Origin: Aphis gossypii
Taxonomy: Eukaryota > Arthropoda > Insecta > Hemiptera > Aphididae
Length of the DNA: 64,000 bases
Direction of reading: 5' to 3'
Assembly: GCF_020184175.1 (NCBI RefSeq)
Contig: NC_065530.1
Coordinates: 18,205,260 to 18,269,259, forward strand
Shown: positions 47,694 to 61,698 of the stretch, in pieces
Numbering within the stretch: position 1 is the first letter of the stretch
Layout of the letters: each line of letters begins with the position of its first letter
The notes under the pieces: model-generated
The model's database searches: none
What the model was told of the DNA's origin: nothing
What the model saw: the letters and a program-made list of their open reading frames with translations, nothing else
Translations under genes and position numbers: made by a program

Positions 47694-50600
47694 ATGGCTG
47701 AAGCCCATTCAGCAGTTGCATTTTCATTTTCAATTACCCATGAAGGTTGGGATGTTAATTTTGATCGTGAAGTGCTCCATTTAGTTTGGGCATCTGGAAT
47801 TCGTTCTTGGAAAAAACGTTTAGCCAGATTTAAGGTGTTTATAATATTTTTTATATTGTATTAACATTCGTCACTAAGATGTGAAATGTGATAACATTTT
47901 AAAATTTCACTTCATTCTATTAATCTTAAAATAATTTTTTTAAATTTTAGAACAATGTACGGAATGGAGTTTTCCCAGCTCCATTACAAAGTCTTTGGGC
48001 TATGATGGGTATTGTACTTGCTCTCCGTTATGGCAATAATAGTTTTATTAAATATACAGACACTATATTACAATACTTACCTGGGTAAGTGAATTAGATT
48101 TTTGTATTTTATAATTTAATTTAATATAATTTAAAATCATTATGCTTTTAATTTTTAGGACATCCTACATATGGCAAATAGTATCTTGTTTTATTTTATC
48201 TTTAACATTTTGGTTAATATTAATTTACATTGTAAGATACACGTTTAAACTCATGTTAATGTATAAAGGTAATTATTTGTATTCATAATTTGAGACATAT
48301 ATATTAATATACTTGCTTATTCAGGATGGATGTATGAAAGCAGAGGAGGACAGAAAGTTTCTTTACAAACTAAACTTTGGGGCTTAGGCATAAAACTACT
48401 TTCTTCAAAAAGTAAACCATTACTTTACAGCTATCAAGGTTCATTGCCAAAACTTCCATTGCCTCCAGTTAATGAAACTATGAAAAGAGTAATTATTTTA
48501 AATAACTAATGAATAATAACATATTTAATTCTGTAAACATTGACTAATGTTTATTTTATCACAGTATTTAAAAAGTGTTCGTCCATTAATGAATGATTCG
48601 GAGTATGAAAGTATGATAAAGCTAGCCAATGAATTTGAAAAAGGCATTGCAGTCAAGCTTCAGCGATATTTATGGTTGAAATCATGGTATTTATTTTTTA
48701 TATTTTATTTTTCTTATAATATTATGAGTCATTTAAATAATATTTTTATTATTATCTAATTTTATTTTAATAGTGGCTGACTGATTTTTCTTATCTTTTA
48801 GATGTATAATTTAGTAGTTAAATAATTATATAATTATATAATAATTGTTTTATAACCAATAACCATTATGAAACTTCTAATATAAATGACCTCAATTATA
48901 TTCGATAGCATTACAATTATAAAAAAGTGAGCTTAATCAGAATACAGATAAAAGAAGGATGATGGGTCTATGTTAAACTCACCGTATCTTAGAGTTGTAT
49001 TCTATTAATTTTAAATGAGGCAGAATATAGTTGAGTTTAACCATAAGTATTCAAAAGTTTTGTTGCTTACAATTTATAATTTTTTAATTATCAATATACA
49101 TATTAGAAAAGCTACCTTTTTCAATTTTTAATTGATTGATCCTCTGGAATTGTTTTGATATAAATATATAAATATACACATTATGCATTATAATACGGGT
49201 TGCTATGTTTTATACATACAAATATAATTAAGTATTGATATAATTGTAGGTGACCAAGGGAAACACTTCCATTTTTGCTGGGTGAAAAGGTATAATTTTT
49301 CAGATATTTCTTACTGTGGGAATCTAATCTTCTAAAACAAAAAACTAATAGAATTAATACATTTATGAGATGAAAATATTTTTTTCTTCTAATTGTTAAC
49401 AACGGCCTTCTATAGTTGAAATAAAGAACATTTATTTTATATTTCTTCTGTTGCATAATTTGTTGATATATTGTCATTGTTATCGCATTATCTAGGTTAC
49501 AAAAATAATCAAAAAATATCATTTCATGAATTATGATTATCATTTAATGATTTTTTTTTTTTTTTTAAATTAATTATAGCACATTTTTTTCAACAAATTT
49601 TTATGTACTTTATATAATTTTACAATATAGGTATGTATCTATAGTTTATTTTAAATTATAAAATTAGTTTTAGAACTTGTGTAAAAACAAGCAATTAAGT
49701 TGTGGTTTTAATTTTTGTAAATATATTGTTTTTCCCTCATTATAATATAAATGTTTCAAATAAAAATATTTTTTTTCGTAAAATATATGAACATATTAGT
49801 AATTTTATTCAATAATGTTAAATAATAAAAGTGTATAAGTGTTTCTCATTTGTTTATTGATACTGATAAACAAAAATAAATTCTTTAGTATTCCAATTTA
49901 TCAGTATTTTAAAGTAATTGCACTATAGTATTTTCTTATAATTATGAAATTTATTTTATCTTTCATGACCAAATAATATGTATTAATAATTTTATTTATT
50001 AAAGAAATGTATTTCATAAATGTATCAGTATCACTTTTGGTATTATACATTAACTATAAATACTGTACAAATATTCTTTTATAGCTCGTGCAACAAAAAC
50101 TGACCTGTGACCATGCCGACTTTAGTGGCATATTCTAATCAGTGGTCATCATAGTTGTAAAACTATATATATATATAAAAAAAGTAATTACCTATTGTGT
50201 AAACATCATAGTGGCCCGGTGTAGATTGAGAGCCCATGGCTATTGGCAGGTATATGATGGGCGGGTATTGGGAATCACCGGTCAATTTTCATTGCACGGA
50301 CTATAGTTGAAAATACTCATTTTAATAAACAAATTATCTATATAATATGCAGATAATATAAATTTATTTTTATTCATTGTAATTTATTAATATCAGCAGG
50401 TCAATCCATTTTTACATAAACTATAATTATCATAACATTGTATGGTTCTTGTGTAGTAATGTGTGGTAGGTTACAGGTAACCATAGAATTTTAAAAGAAA
50501 AAAATATAATTTAAAACAAATAATAAAGTAATATTGTATATTTGTTTCTCACAATTCATGTATACTCTTAAAATTAATGTATTTTCTCTTTTAAACATTT

Positions 50601-53600
50601 CTTTTAAAATGTTATGAGTATATACCAAATACACTCATATACGGTCTTATACATCCCTGTAATATTCTATTTATTATTATTATATTATTAATCAAACAAA
50701 ATAAAAATTGTGCTTTGAAATATATTTTTTAACATTAAAAAAAAAAAATGATTAATCATGTTATTTATAATTTTTTTTTTTAAAGTGAGCATGATTTAAA
50801 ATATTATTTCTTTAAAAATAAATAAATAAATAAATATTGACATAGGCCTAGAATTATTTAATTTTAAATAAATATTATTTTATTAATTTTATGATTATTA
50901 CTGTGTGTAATAGAGCTTCTGGTTATAATAAGGAAAATTAATTTATTATTAAGTATCATGTTTGTATTTATTAAATAAAATGATGATAAATTACAAAAAT
51001 TTAGATGAAAGATTAAGAACTATTTATTTTAACAGGTGGTCAAGTAATTATGTATCAGATTGGTGGGAAGAATATGTGTATTTAAGGAGTCGAACACCTT
51101 TAATAGTTAATTCAAATTTTTATGGGACAGATGCTATAATGTTACATTCAACACCTATTCAGGCTGCTCGTGCTGCTATGATAATTTGGCAGTGTTTACA
51201 GTATAGAAGACTGATTGAACGTCAAGAACTTGAACCGGTATTAAAAAATTTAGTTGTTAAAAATGTATTGCAATATATTATACTTAAAAGCATTTATATT
51301 ATGTAGATAAGAGTTCAAGGATTAGTTCCTTTGTGTTCATGGCAATATGAAAGGATATTTAATACAACACGTGTTCCTGGTGCTGTAAGTGATAAGATTG
51401 TTCACTACAACGATAGTAGACATATTGTTGTTTATCATGCTGGAAGATATTTCAAAGTCATTATCTATAGTCAAAATCGTATACTTCATCCTTGTGAAAT
51501 TGAAGAGTAAATATTTTTTTTGTATTACATTTTTATGATGATGTTTTAAAATGCATAAACGTATTATATTATAATTTAGACAAATACAATCGATCCTTGA
51601 TAACACAGAAAAACCATATGTTGGAGAAGAAAAAGTAGCTGCTTTGACTGCTGCTGATCGAACACATTGGGCAAATACTCGCACTCAATATTTTTTTAAG
51701 GGTATAAATAGACAAAGCTTAGATGCTATTGAGAAATCTGCTTTTGTGGTTACATTAGATGAGGTTCCATATGAGTATGACCCTGTAAGTATTTTTAATA
51801 TTAAGTGGTTAATGAGTTTTAATTAATTTTAAGAGGCGAGGTTATCATAAAAACCAAAAAAAAGGTACTAAAAATATTATTTTTTATTTAGGAAAATTCA
51901 AAAAAATTGGATGAGTTTGGAAGAATATTAATGACTGGCAAAGGATATGACCGTTGGTTCGATAAATCATTTACTTTATGTATTGGATCTAATGGAAGAG
52001 TAATATTTATAAATATTTTGTATAATGTTAATGAGTTTGAATAAAATAAAAATTTCCATAAATTTTCTAGGTGGGCTTCAATGCTGAGCATTCGTGGTGA
52101 GTGTTTCACACAATTATTATTAATCAAACAGTAATTTGAAAGTCGTGTATGTTCGTATCACGTTTTGTAAATGTTTGAACTGAACGTTTAATGATAAATT
52201 GAAATTTCAAATTTCAAATATTGTTTTGAATTTGCATTTAACAAGCGTTGTTACAGGGCTGATGCCGCAGTTATGTCTCATCTTTGGGAGTTCATCATTT
52301 TTGATGAAGCAGAAAAATCTGGGTAACTTAATGGGTTACAGTTTCACTGTAATAAAACCTAGTTTTTCTGTACAATATTTTATAATTTTGCTTGCTGGGA
52401 ATATTTGTGTAATTTTTTTTTTAAGGTCATGGTACTTCTTTGAAGAAACAGCTATAGTAAATTCTTAGTTATGGTAAATTAAAAACGCATGTCATATTAT
52501 TAACTACAAATTCAAAACATTATAATTGAACTATCATATTAATAATTTCACCAATTTATCTAAATATTGTGTTTAACAATAGATAAGGTAGCTTCTGATT
52601 AATTTTATTACTTGGTTATTGTTTTCATTGATGACAGGGCAGATGCACCGGTTATGGGTCATTTATGGGAACATTTTCTATGCGGCGATCTAGTTGTGGG
52701 GTAATAATCCATGTCATAAATAAATTAACCCATTATTATTTACTAATTTGTGTACACATTACTCATTTTTTGGGAAGCCATCCAATTACATAATTATTAT
52801 GTTGATTATTTTAATAATTTTGTTTATTCCTATTACATTCATAATTTTTTAATATTTAATAGTATTATATTTATTTGATTATTTCAACTTATTTATTATT
52901 GTTATTTAATGTTGTAAATCATCTTTATTCATTACATAAAGTAGTATTATATAATATAAAAAAGAAAAAAAAATCACTAATTGTTTTTTTTTTTATAGCT
53001 TTTGTTATACTTAGTTTATAATTTAATCATGGATGGGTTCCTTTATTATTGATAATACATGAAAGTAATAACGGATTATGGTTAAATATCATAGGTACAA
53101 TCATTGCATACATTCTGACAAAATTAAACATCACGCGTGTTAAATATTTTATATAGTACATGCTTTATAATATTTATCATGATGAATATAATAATACTAT
53201 TGTATTGATAAAATCAATTAATAGTATTATTTTTCTCAAACATAAAGATATCAAGAAAATGGACACACTAAAGGTGCTCCCGAATTAGAACCCCCAAAAC
53301 CTATAAGGCTTCAATGGAGTTTAGAACCAGTATTAGAAGCTATTGAGAAATCATATCAAGTAACATTTTTATACATTTAGTTTGTGAAGTTAATGTACTT
53401 TGTATTATTGCTATTTTAGGTTTCATTAGCATTAGTAAATGATATTGATCTGCGTATTTTGGCATTCGATGATTATGGCAAGGGATTCATGAAAACTGCT
53501 AAAGTCAGTCCAGATGCTTTTATTCAGATGGCACTTCAACTGGCATATTATAGAGTAATTTTTAATTATTTTTTGATAACTTAATATAATTCTAAATAAT

Positions 53601-54564
53601 AAAATAATTTCTTGTTTATGCTTATAGGATGCTGGTAAGTTTAGTCTTACATACGAAGCATCAATGACTAGATTGTACAGAGAAGGAAGAACTGAAACTG
53701 TAAGACCCTGTACTTTAGAATCTTCAGCTTGGGTGAAATCAATGTTGGATCCAAATGTTGATGTTAGTTTTTGTTGGTCAATGTAATTAAATTAAATTTT
53801 TTTTTTTAATTATCCAAATTTATAATTTATACATAGATAAACAAACGTATTAATCTATTAAGAGAAGCATGCGCAACTCACCAAAGAGGTTATCAAGATG
53901 CAATGTGTGGAAAAGGAATTGATAGACATTTGTTTTGTTTATATGTGGTTTCCAAATATTTAGAAGTCGAATCACCATTCTTAAACGTAACTAAAATTTA
54001 AAATTATTATACATAACTCTACATAATATTTGTGTTTTGCAATTTACATACTTAATATAATTATTATTGTTGATATGTTCAGAGCACAAACAATATTTTG
54101 TATTTATGTTCCAGAAGAAAATTAAACAATTTAATTTAATTTTGAAATGTCTATTAATATTAAAATTAATTTATAATTGTTTTTTTACTTACAGAAAGTA
54201 TTGAGTGAACCATGGAGGTTGTCAACATCACAAACACCACATGGACAGACTACTCAGTTTGACTTGAAGAAATATCCTAATTGCATTTCTGCCGGAGGTG
54301 GATTTGGTCCTGTAGCCAATGATGGATATGGTGTTAGTTACATAATAGCTGGAGAAAATTTGGTTTTCTTCCACATCTCAAGCAAAAAAAGTTCTCCTCA
54401 CACTGTATGTTTATTTAATTCTTCTTCAGTTAGTTTTCTTCTTAACAGCTTTATACTGTTTTTAGGATTCTAATAGGTTTGCCGTCCGTATTAAGGAGGC
54501 ACTCAATGACATGAAATCATTGCACGATGATTGGAATAGAAGTACAAAAAATGTGAGCTCATAA
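47694..54564 (+). CDS. CPT1: Carnitine O-palmitoyltransferase 1 (mitochondrial outer membrane)
   Basis: Inferred coding exons: 47694-47834, 47951-48084, 48159-48268, 48325-48488, 48565-48686, 51036-51237, 51307-51506, 51580-51784, 51892-51999, 52071-52096, one of 52257-52322 or 52638-52700, then 53248-53359, 53420-53554, 53628-53762, 53837-53986, 54195-54404 and 54466-54564. All phases agree, giving 771 or 772 residues (human CPT1A has 773). The N-terminus MAEAHSAVAFSFSIT matches the CPT1 regulatory segment. Two membrane helices lie at ~62-80 and ~95-120. The catalytic His is ~469 in AEHSWADA. The choline/carnitine-transferase signatures EASMTRLYREGRTETVR, GIDRHLFCLYVV and SGGGFGPVANDGYGVSY-like segments are intact. 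CPT1 converts long-chain acyl-CoA and carnitine to acylcarnitine, the rate-limiting entry step of mitochondrial beta-oxidation, and is inhibited by malonyl-CoA. The 2.35-kb intron 5 holds a MITE. Confidence 0.95.
50080..50305. mobile_element. Short TIR element in CPT1 intron 5
   Basis: The ends TATAGCTCGTGCAA and (reverse-complemented) TATAGTCCGTGCAA are each followed by a TGACC(T/G)GTGA block. The element is about 226 bp, with a (TA)n stretch and no ORF. The target site is probably TA. Confidence 0.65.
52257..52322 (+). other. CPT1: CPT1 mutually exclusive exon, version A
   Basis: This 66-base exon (acceptor TTACAG, donor GTAACT) enters and leaves in the same phases as version B. It encodes 22 residues starting ADAAVMSHLWEF, directly after the catalytic AEHSW. 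Version A has Ala at the place where most CPT1 proteins have Pro (ADAP). Including both exons would keep frame but duplicate the segment, so exclusive use is likely. Confidence 0.8.
52638..52700 (+). other. CPT1: CPT1 mutually exclusive exon, version B
   Basis: This 63-base exon (acceptor ATGACAG, donor GTAATA) encodes 21 residues beginning ADAPVMGHLWEHFL. It is closer to the vertebrate ADAPIVAHLWEY form than version A. It lies 315 bases downstream of A and joins exon 12 in the same phase. Confidence 0.8.
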
Positions 54565-57070
54565 TATGGCTATTAACTGCATAGTATATTATATTAATTT
54601 GGTTCAATTATGGTATTGTTTGGAAAGTATATATATTCATAACATTTTTGTGGTATTTAGTTGTAAGGTCTCAATTGTTATGAACTTCAACATAACCTGT
54701 ATTATTGTCAGTAACAAGTATTTTATTTTTAATAACTATTTTTCAACAATTATTTTTTTGTTGATTACATTGTTTTTGTGATTTGGTGGTATTTTTATTA
54801 GTTAATGAAAGAAAAAAAATAATTAAATATTTTAATTTTGTTCAATACATTTCTAACATTTACGAGTTGTTAAAATTTTAAATGTAAAATATTCAAACGA
54901 AGAAAAATTGTTATTTTGTTTTGTATTAAAATAGTGATTTTATTTCATTTTTATTAATGTTTAAATGAAAAACCATACTCATATTATTATCTTGAGCTCA
55001 AGTGTTCATATCTCAGATAAACAATATGTTAATAACTTAGATTATGTAAAATGATGCTTATTTTATTTGTTTTATTTAAATAAATTAGTTTAATATATAT
55101 AAGATAAAACATAATGTTATGTATTTTAAATATCAGTCATAGTCGGCACTTTTAAATGCTTGTTTCAAACAATTTGAACAAACATTTATTACTTATTAGT
55201 TTTAAGATAAACGGATATAATTTCATCGATATTATAAATGGTAGACAGAATAAATGCTTACTTTTTACTCTCTTGTGTACCTATGTATTTACTTGTACAT
55301 TTTACAGGTTAATAGTATTACAATTATTCTCGATCAAAGAAAATTTGTAGATCCCTGCTTACGTATAATTAATTTAAATCTATATCAAGCCCATAAAATG
55401 TTTAAAATGATTAAACTAACAATTAAATGCTACTGGATTACTTTCAAACGACTAAATTTAACATGACCTCATAAACAATCAATTTGACATACTACTAATT
55501 AGTTGTTTTGATTTATTTCCCACTAAACCATCTATATTAATATATTGTGCGAATTGGTGTATTATTACTTATTAATTATTAGTTATTAGTTTATTTCTTG
55601 TTAAATATGTATAAATTACAGCCTGTACATTGTCCAATTTAATGTGTGTATGGAGGAGGTTGATATTTTTATTTATTGTCAAAATTAAGTAGGTATGCTT
55701 TGACCTATAAATTACTGTTTAAATTTTCCCCCTAACATGTAAAGGTAATAGGTATATCAATATAAGTAAATACGTTACGAATAAGTTTGATTTATTTTAA
55801 TATTATTTATTTATTAATATTTTAAGTGTTTTAGAATAACTATTCATGAGAAACTGTGCATGAAAACATCTTGGATACTTGGGGAATTTATTATCTCCTC
55901 CACTCTCACTATAAAAAAACCTGTTTATAGATCTGTAGGAAGTTAGAGGGGGGTTTAACTTTATACCTTATCTTAGGCACTATAATTTTGAGTTTTGACG
56001 CTCTTATTATAGGTAAACAAGTTATAATACCACCTCAACAATATTCTAAATATTAAAATTCTAGAACTTAAATTCATTTTAATTTTTAAACCAAATTTTT
56101 CTTTTTTTTAGAGATTTAGCCTACTATCTTGGTTTAATGGCCCATTGACCCATATAATCTATTTTTATATTTATTATTTACAAAAACTGTTTTTTATACA
56201 TAGCACTTTTGGATAATTTTCTCGAATTTATGACTATAAATTATAATGAACCAAAATAGATGTATACATTAGTTTACAGTTATTTTTTGTAAGTATAAAA
56301 TATGGTATTTTCTATTTTTGTTTTTTTTTTTTTTTTATACGAATAATATGATTTAATAAATACTATATTTTCCACCTCATAAATTTTGCCGACCTAGGCA
56401 GCTGCCTACTCGGCTTATTGAGAAATCCGTTTCTAAGTAAGTTTGTTGTACGTATAGCAATAAGGCATACCTATGCTTTAAGGCTTAAGTCATCGATTTT
56501 ATAATATAAAATAAATGTTTAAAGTTATGTTAGAGGGGGATGCTGTCATTTTTTAATAGCAAGTTAAAGCATTTAGCATACCAGATATTATACTATTGTA
56601 GTCTTGCGAGAAATAGACAGTAAGAAAATGGATTGAATACGGATATTAGTTATTAATCTATTTGGTGGAGCATCAAATATTTAAAATTTGGATTTGGAAT
56701 CTGAAGAATCGTGCGTAATATTCAACAGTACACTCTACTGTATCATATGTTTCTTATCGTTATCTGTTATCATTTTAATTGCGTTTTGATTATCCGCCTT
56801 GAAACATTTTTATGTTGTGTTCAAGACTCAAGTGTTCAACATTGAATTTAATAGTTTTAACTGTATAATTGTTTAAATAAAAAATAAAATAGTCAACTGT
56901 GTAAATAGTATGGTAGACTGTAATAGGTATTAGGTTTAGATAGTACCGCCCAACTGGAAACCATTAATGCTGAACGGATTTTAATAAAATAAAAAACAAA
57001 AAACAAATTCTGTATTACATAAATGAAATAAAATAAATCGTCTCGAAAAGAAAACGATAGATCCAACGTC
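54565..57070. other. CPT1 3' UTR and intergenic
   Basis: AT-rich sequence with several AATAAA-like signals follows the CPT1 stop. Around 56110-56440 lie degraded repeat-like phrases (a CCTAGGCAGCTGCCTACT palindrome at about 56393) that may be old element ends. No gene is seen before the PLEKHJ1-like ATG; its 5' UTR must begin somewhere in the last few hundred bases. Confidence 0.5.
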
Positions 57071-60000
57071 ATGCGATTCAACAACAGAGAAATGATTCAT
57101 ATTAGTCATTCGAATCCTGTTCTTGAAGGACGGATGTCTTATGCTAAATTGTCTAATGGATATTCATCTAAAGGTAGGTAACAATATTAATCTGGCAGAG
57201 AATATTGCCACCATTCGAGTTAGGGTCGAGTGTACTATTTAATTATGCATTTTGTATTGTTACTTAACTAATCATGTTTGTTTTATGTTAACTCGTCTGG
57301 AATGAATAACAGTTAATACTGGTTTTAGTACTGTTTTAGAGGATATTGTCTTTTTATTTCCATTGTAATCAATTAAATCAAATTGAAATTTTCACTAATT
57401 AAATCATTTTTCTCATTACTTTCAGGTATAATTTGTCACATTGTCTTTCCATTTTTGCAGGACTACTGTGTACGCGGGTTTTAAGACTTTAAGTAGTGTC
57501 ATGGTAAACATGAAGTTTTTCAGAGATTATAGTCTAATATCTCACTATCCCACCCACCCATCCAAAATCTTATTAAGTTATTTTCCAACACATATTTTAT
57601 TTATATTTTTTAAGGTGAAATTAAAATACTAAATTGTTATTCTTCAGCCCTTACCCACCCATAAGGCTATAAACCATAAAACTAATTTAGAGGTTTCCTT
57701 TCAATCATCCACACAAATTATTCTTAGTATTATGCCCATTATTATAGAAATCAATGAAAAAAGAACTAAAATTATTTTTTAATCTAGTATTTTCAATAAA
57801 CTAACATAATCAGTAATTTATTATTATTATTGGCTATTGGAGTTGGTACTTAATATATGCAAATAAACATTAAGTAGGTATCTAAATATACTTATATAAA
57901 TTGTTTTATTACTATTAATTATCTATTAATTTTAAAGTGTTATATTCGTAAGGTATTGTACGAAGTATTTTAAAATGAATTGATAATTTATTATAGGTTT
58001 CAAAGAAAGATGGTTTCGACTCAAGTACAACCTATTATTTTACTTTAAAATAAATGGATTTGGGCAAGTTGATTTACATCAAGTAAATAGAATAAATATA
58101 TTTTTTGTTTGATTAATTTGTAATTAAGTTTAAATAGTTTAATGTTTGTAATAAAGTAAATGATGTATTAAATTGTTTACCTACTTACAATTATTACATT
58201 TTATTTTAATTTTGTACATTATCTATTGTATATGTTCTTAGCCAGCTGGTGTTTTTGTTTTGGAGAATTCTATTGTAAGACTTGAGAATAATATGCCAGG
58301 AACATTGTTTTCATTTTCTCTTTCATTTAAAGATGAACCAGATAAAAAGTACATTATTTCTAGTCAATCTGAGGATCATGTTCATCAGTGGATCAAATGT
58401 ATTCAATGCTCAACGTAAGTGTCTTATTATATGTATCTGTTTTACTGGTATAGTCACAATTTTATAATACTTATTTAAGTTTTATTATATAATAGTCTAC
58501 TAAAATATCTTATTATTATCAATTGAAATATGAGGATTCACTCATAAACCAAAATTTAATTTCTAATTTGGTTAATTATTCAAGAGGTAAATAATAAATA
58601 TTAAAAGAGTTACTCTGCTATCTTGTAAATGCTCACTGTACCTTCTATTAAGTATGCCGTATTAATAATTTTATAAAACAATTGAAAATTATATTAGATA
58701 TTCATTTTTTTTTAAATATTATTTTTAAATTGAAATGTACTGTGAAGTTCTCATTTTCCAATATAGTCAATATAAGTATCATCTAGATCCAGAAGCTAAA
58801 GTTGAAGATTGAAGTATTCTTAATGCTTTTAAAGATGTGATGATATAAATATTACCAAAAATTAATATGTAATTATATCTTTTTTCTTAATAAATCAATA
58901 ATTATGATATATGATAAACATACATAGGTTAGGTTAAATTATGAATTGCACTTGGTTATATTTATTTCACAGTTAACGCTATTCTTGCTAAAACATTGAG
59001 AATTTCTTACTTCATTGTTATTAAAGTAGCATTGGAATTTCAAAGTTCTTATATTATGAGTTATGAGTTGACACTGCTTTAATTTACTTTACCAACATAT
59101 TTAAAGAATATATTTAAAATTAAGTTTTATTTCATATGGCCAAATATGTCACTATGTAAATACTAAATAACAAAGTTTAATGCCATTTAATTATTGTTTT
59201 TATAGTTTAGCTATAAAAAATAATGACTTAATACATTTTTTAATACACCCAAAAGAAAAAAATGACGAGGCATTTAATTTATTGTTAAATGATATTTATA
59301 CTTACATGCAAATGCAAATTAATGTATTTAATTGTGTTTTTATATCTTATGAATGACAAAACAATATGTATGTATTTTACTTTCTCAAATTTGTTTGCCA
59401 TTTACATGAAATGTAATCCTAGCTATTTCCATAAGTATAAGATAATTTTACATGTGAGTGAAAACACTTAAATATTTGTATTCGTATAAATATAGATAAT
59501 GTGTCCTAGTTTTTAAATTGCAAAACTAAGATTTAAGATTCAAATAACAAAAATTTGAAAAGAAAACTAGATGGAGAACAAGCTCTAACTGAATCAATTA
59601 ATAGTTTTAGATGATTATTATTAATTATCATATATTTAATATATATATAAAAATATTGACCTAATTTGAACACAGCTTTTAATATTTTCCAATGCTTGAA
59701 GTTATTTAGAATTAAGATCAAATTATTAAAATGTATTTTTCGATTAAAGTATGGTTAGGTTAATATCTTATATAAGTATTTATAGATATTAACCTCACAG
59801 TTATTATTTATAGTAATTTTTTTTTTTTTTGATTGATTGATTATTACCGCGTTCCGGGTGGATTTCAGTCTTAACGATGGGTGACAATGACACAAAATTA
59901 TAGTACATAAGTACATTTGAAGTAAAAATTACAAAATTAAGATTATATTGCAATATTGCATTCATATTTTCATATTTGTGTACTATTTGTTTAAATGAGT

Positions 60001-61698
60001 TTATGGTTGGGCACGGCGATTGACAAGTGTTTATTTTACAGGTACGAATATATGAGGACCCGAATGACGACGATACAAAAAAAAATCGTAGAGCTTACTG
60101 GAAGAGTACGTACATATTATTAACTGTCGGTAATCTTTCTAGTTATATAATTGTGGAACTATAACATTTTACTGGAACATCCAACAAAACGCATTATAAA
60201 TGGCGCATGCAGTAAGATATCAATAAATTTATCTCCCGGTGAAACTATTATTTTCAAAATTATGTATTGCCTATTGGTTTCGCGATATATAGTTTAATAC
60301 GAGTAGCTACATGCATCAATGCCACTGATAAATGTCATTATTATAAAAATGTCGCTGCAGCAGTAGTCATATATAGCGCATTGCACATTACGTATACATT
60401 TGCTGATAAAGGTCGTTAAACAGGTGCATTCAAGTGGCGCGTGTCTTAAAGTTGGTATATATTATGAAACATAGCATTTTTTTGTTCGATTCGCGAAATA
60501 GAATTAAGTTCAAACGTTACTACAAATGTTACACTCGAATTTAAATCCTTGTACTCTATAAATACATTTGACGTATGCACGGATGGTTATTCATTGTCGA
60601 TCGAGATGATATGATATTATTATACACCGCAAGTACCTAGCATTATATTATAAAAGTAACGTGTAGTAGGTATATTATAGACTATAGTATTAGTATGCGT
60701 ATTCATCGTTTTGTTGTTATAAAATAAACGGTCTTGAATCTTGGTGTACCTTGATTGTCCCTTAATTGGCGATTCTAAAGTGGTGGGGGTAGCCTGTAGA
60801 GTGTAGACTGTGGAATAGATTTATTCGTATTACGCAGGTGGGTTTATTATAAAAAATTGAATTAATAATTTTAATATAAATCCGACATCAACAGTAATAA
60901 TATATCGTCATTGACTCAAAAAATGTCTTTTGTGTCATATTTAGGGTTTTGACCTATCTCTTCTGGTTGGTACGTCACTGAGTGCTTATATTTTAAGGAA
61001 AGAGAAAGTATAAAGTTAGTATGTTAATACACCCAAGTATTGGAAAGGTTAAGTTATTATAATTAAATTTTGTGCTATACGTATTATACTAATATCTCAA
61101 GCCTTTTTTTTAAAATGTAAATTATATATTCAAAAAAGAACTTACTCTGAGCGAATATATTTGTGGTTGATATATTTAGATAATAAATTTTAAATAAATA
61201 TTTATTGGATTAAATGCGTGATGATTTGTTAGTTTTTAACTGTTTTTTGTTTGATTATATAAAAATAAAAGTTTTTGAAAAAAAAATTAAATTAAAAATG
61301 TGTCGTAGCAGGTAACAGTTAGAAAGTTCTTCTATGTTTGTTATGAAAGAAGTTTGGTTATTTTATTAGTATTTATTAAACGATGCAAAAAATATAAATA
61401 TAAATTACCAAAAATAAGTATAAATATAAATGTATCATAAATCATAATAGGTATATGTGATGATTTTCTGGTAGCTAACCCACGTATTAGCTATCGACAA
61501 TTAAATTACGTTTTACTGCTGCAGGATCCGCTGTTGATGTATCCGGAGGAAGGGAAGAAAATTGGCCGGACGAAAAGATCGGCGGCGGATGGAGACGATA
61601 ATGATTTATTTTTCAATCTGCCGACGGATCCACTACCTCCGCCCAGGCAAAAACATGATGTCTGCAAAACGGCCGAATTGAACCTAATCGAACTGTAA
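57071..61698 (+). CDS. PLEKHJ1: PLEKHJ1-like pleckstrin-homology domain protein
   Basis: Five exons are inferred: 57071-57173, 57997-58082, 58242-58414, 60042-60105 and 61525-61698. All phases are consistent, giving 199 residues. The protein starts MRFNNREM, close to vertebrate PLEKHJ1 (MRYNEKEL). A single PH domain spans ~15-120: KERWFRLKYNLLFYFK, a PAGVFVLEN strand, FSFSLSFKDEPDKKYII, and a C-terminal helix with the conserved Trp in VHQWIKCIQ. A helical YEYMRTRMTTIQKKIVELTGRDPL segment follows, also matching vertebrate PLEKHJ1. A ~45-residue extension, rich in Lys, Asp and Pro, makes it longer than the human protein (about 149). PH domains bind phosphoinositides or proteins at membranes; the specific role of this family is poorly known. 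The intron between exons 3 and 4 is 1.6 kb and holds an alternative exon. The last intron (1.4 kb) is AT-rich with no clear feature. Confidence 0.9.
58767..58812 (+). other. PLEKHJ1: Candidate alternative terminal exon of PLEKHJ1
   Basis: An acceptor (AATATAG) follows exon 3 by 352 bases. Joined to it, the frame continues in phase for 14 more codons (QYKYHLDPEAKVED) to a TGA at 58810-58812. AATAAA lies ~80 bases downstream (TTAATAAATCAA). The product would be 135 residues: the PH domain intact, but without the conserved C-terminal helix. It could be a real short isoform or a chance splice site. Confidence 0.45.

Noticed and set aside
49181..49543. 120-codon minus-strand frame in CPT1 intron 5
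   Set aside because: Ile/Tyr/Asn/Lys-rich composition typical of chance frames in AT-rich DNA; no signal peptide, domain or convincing splice context.
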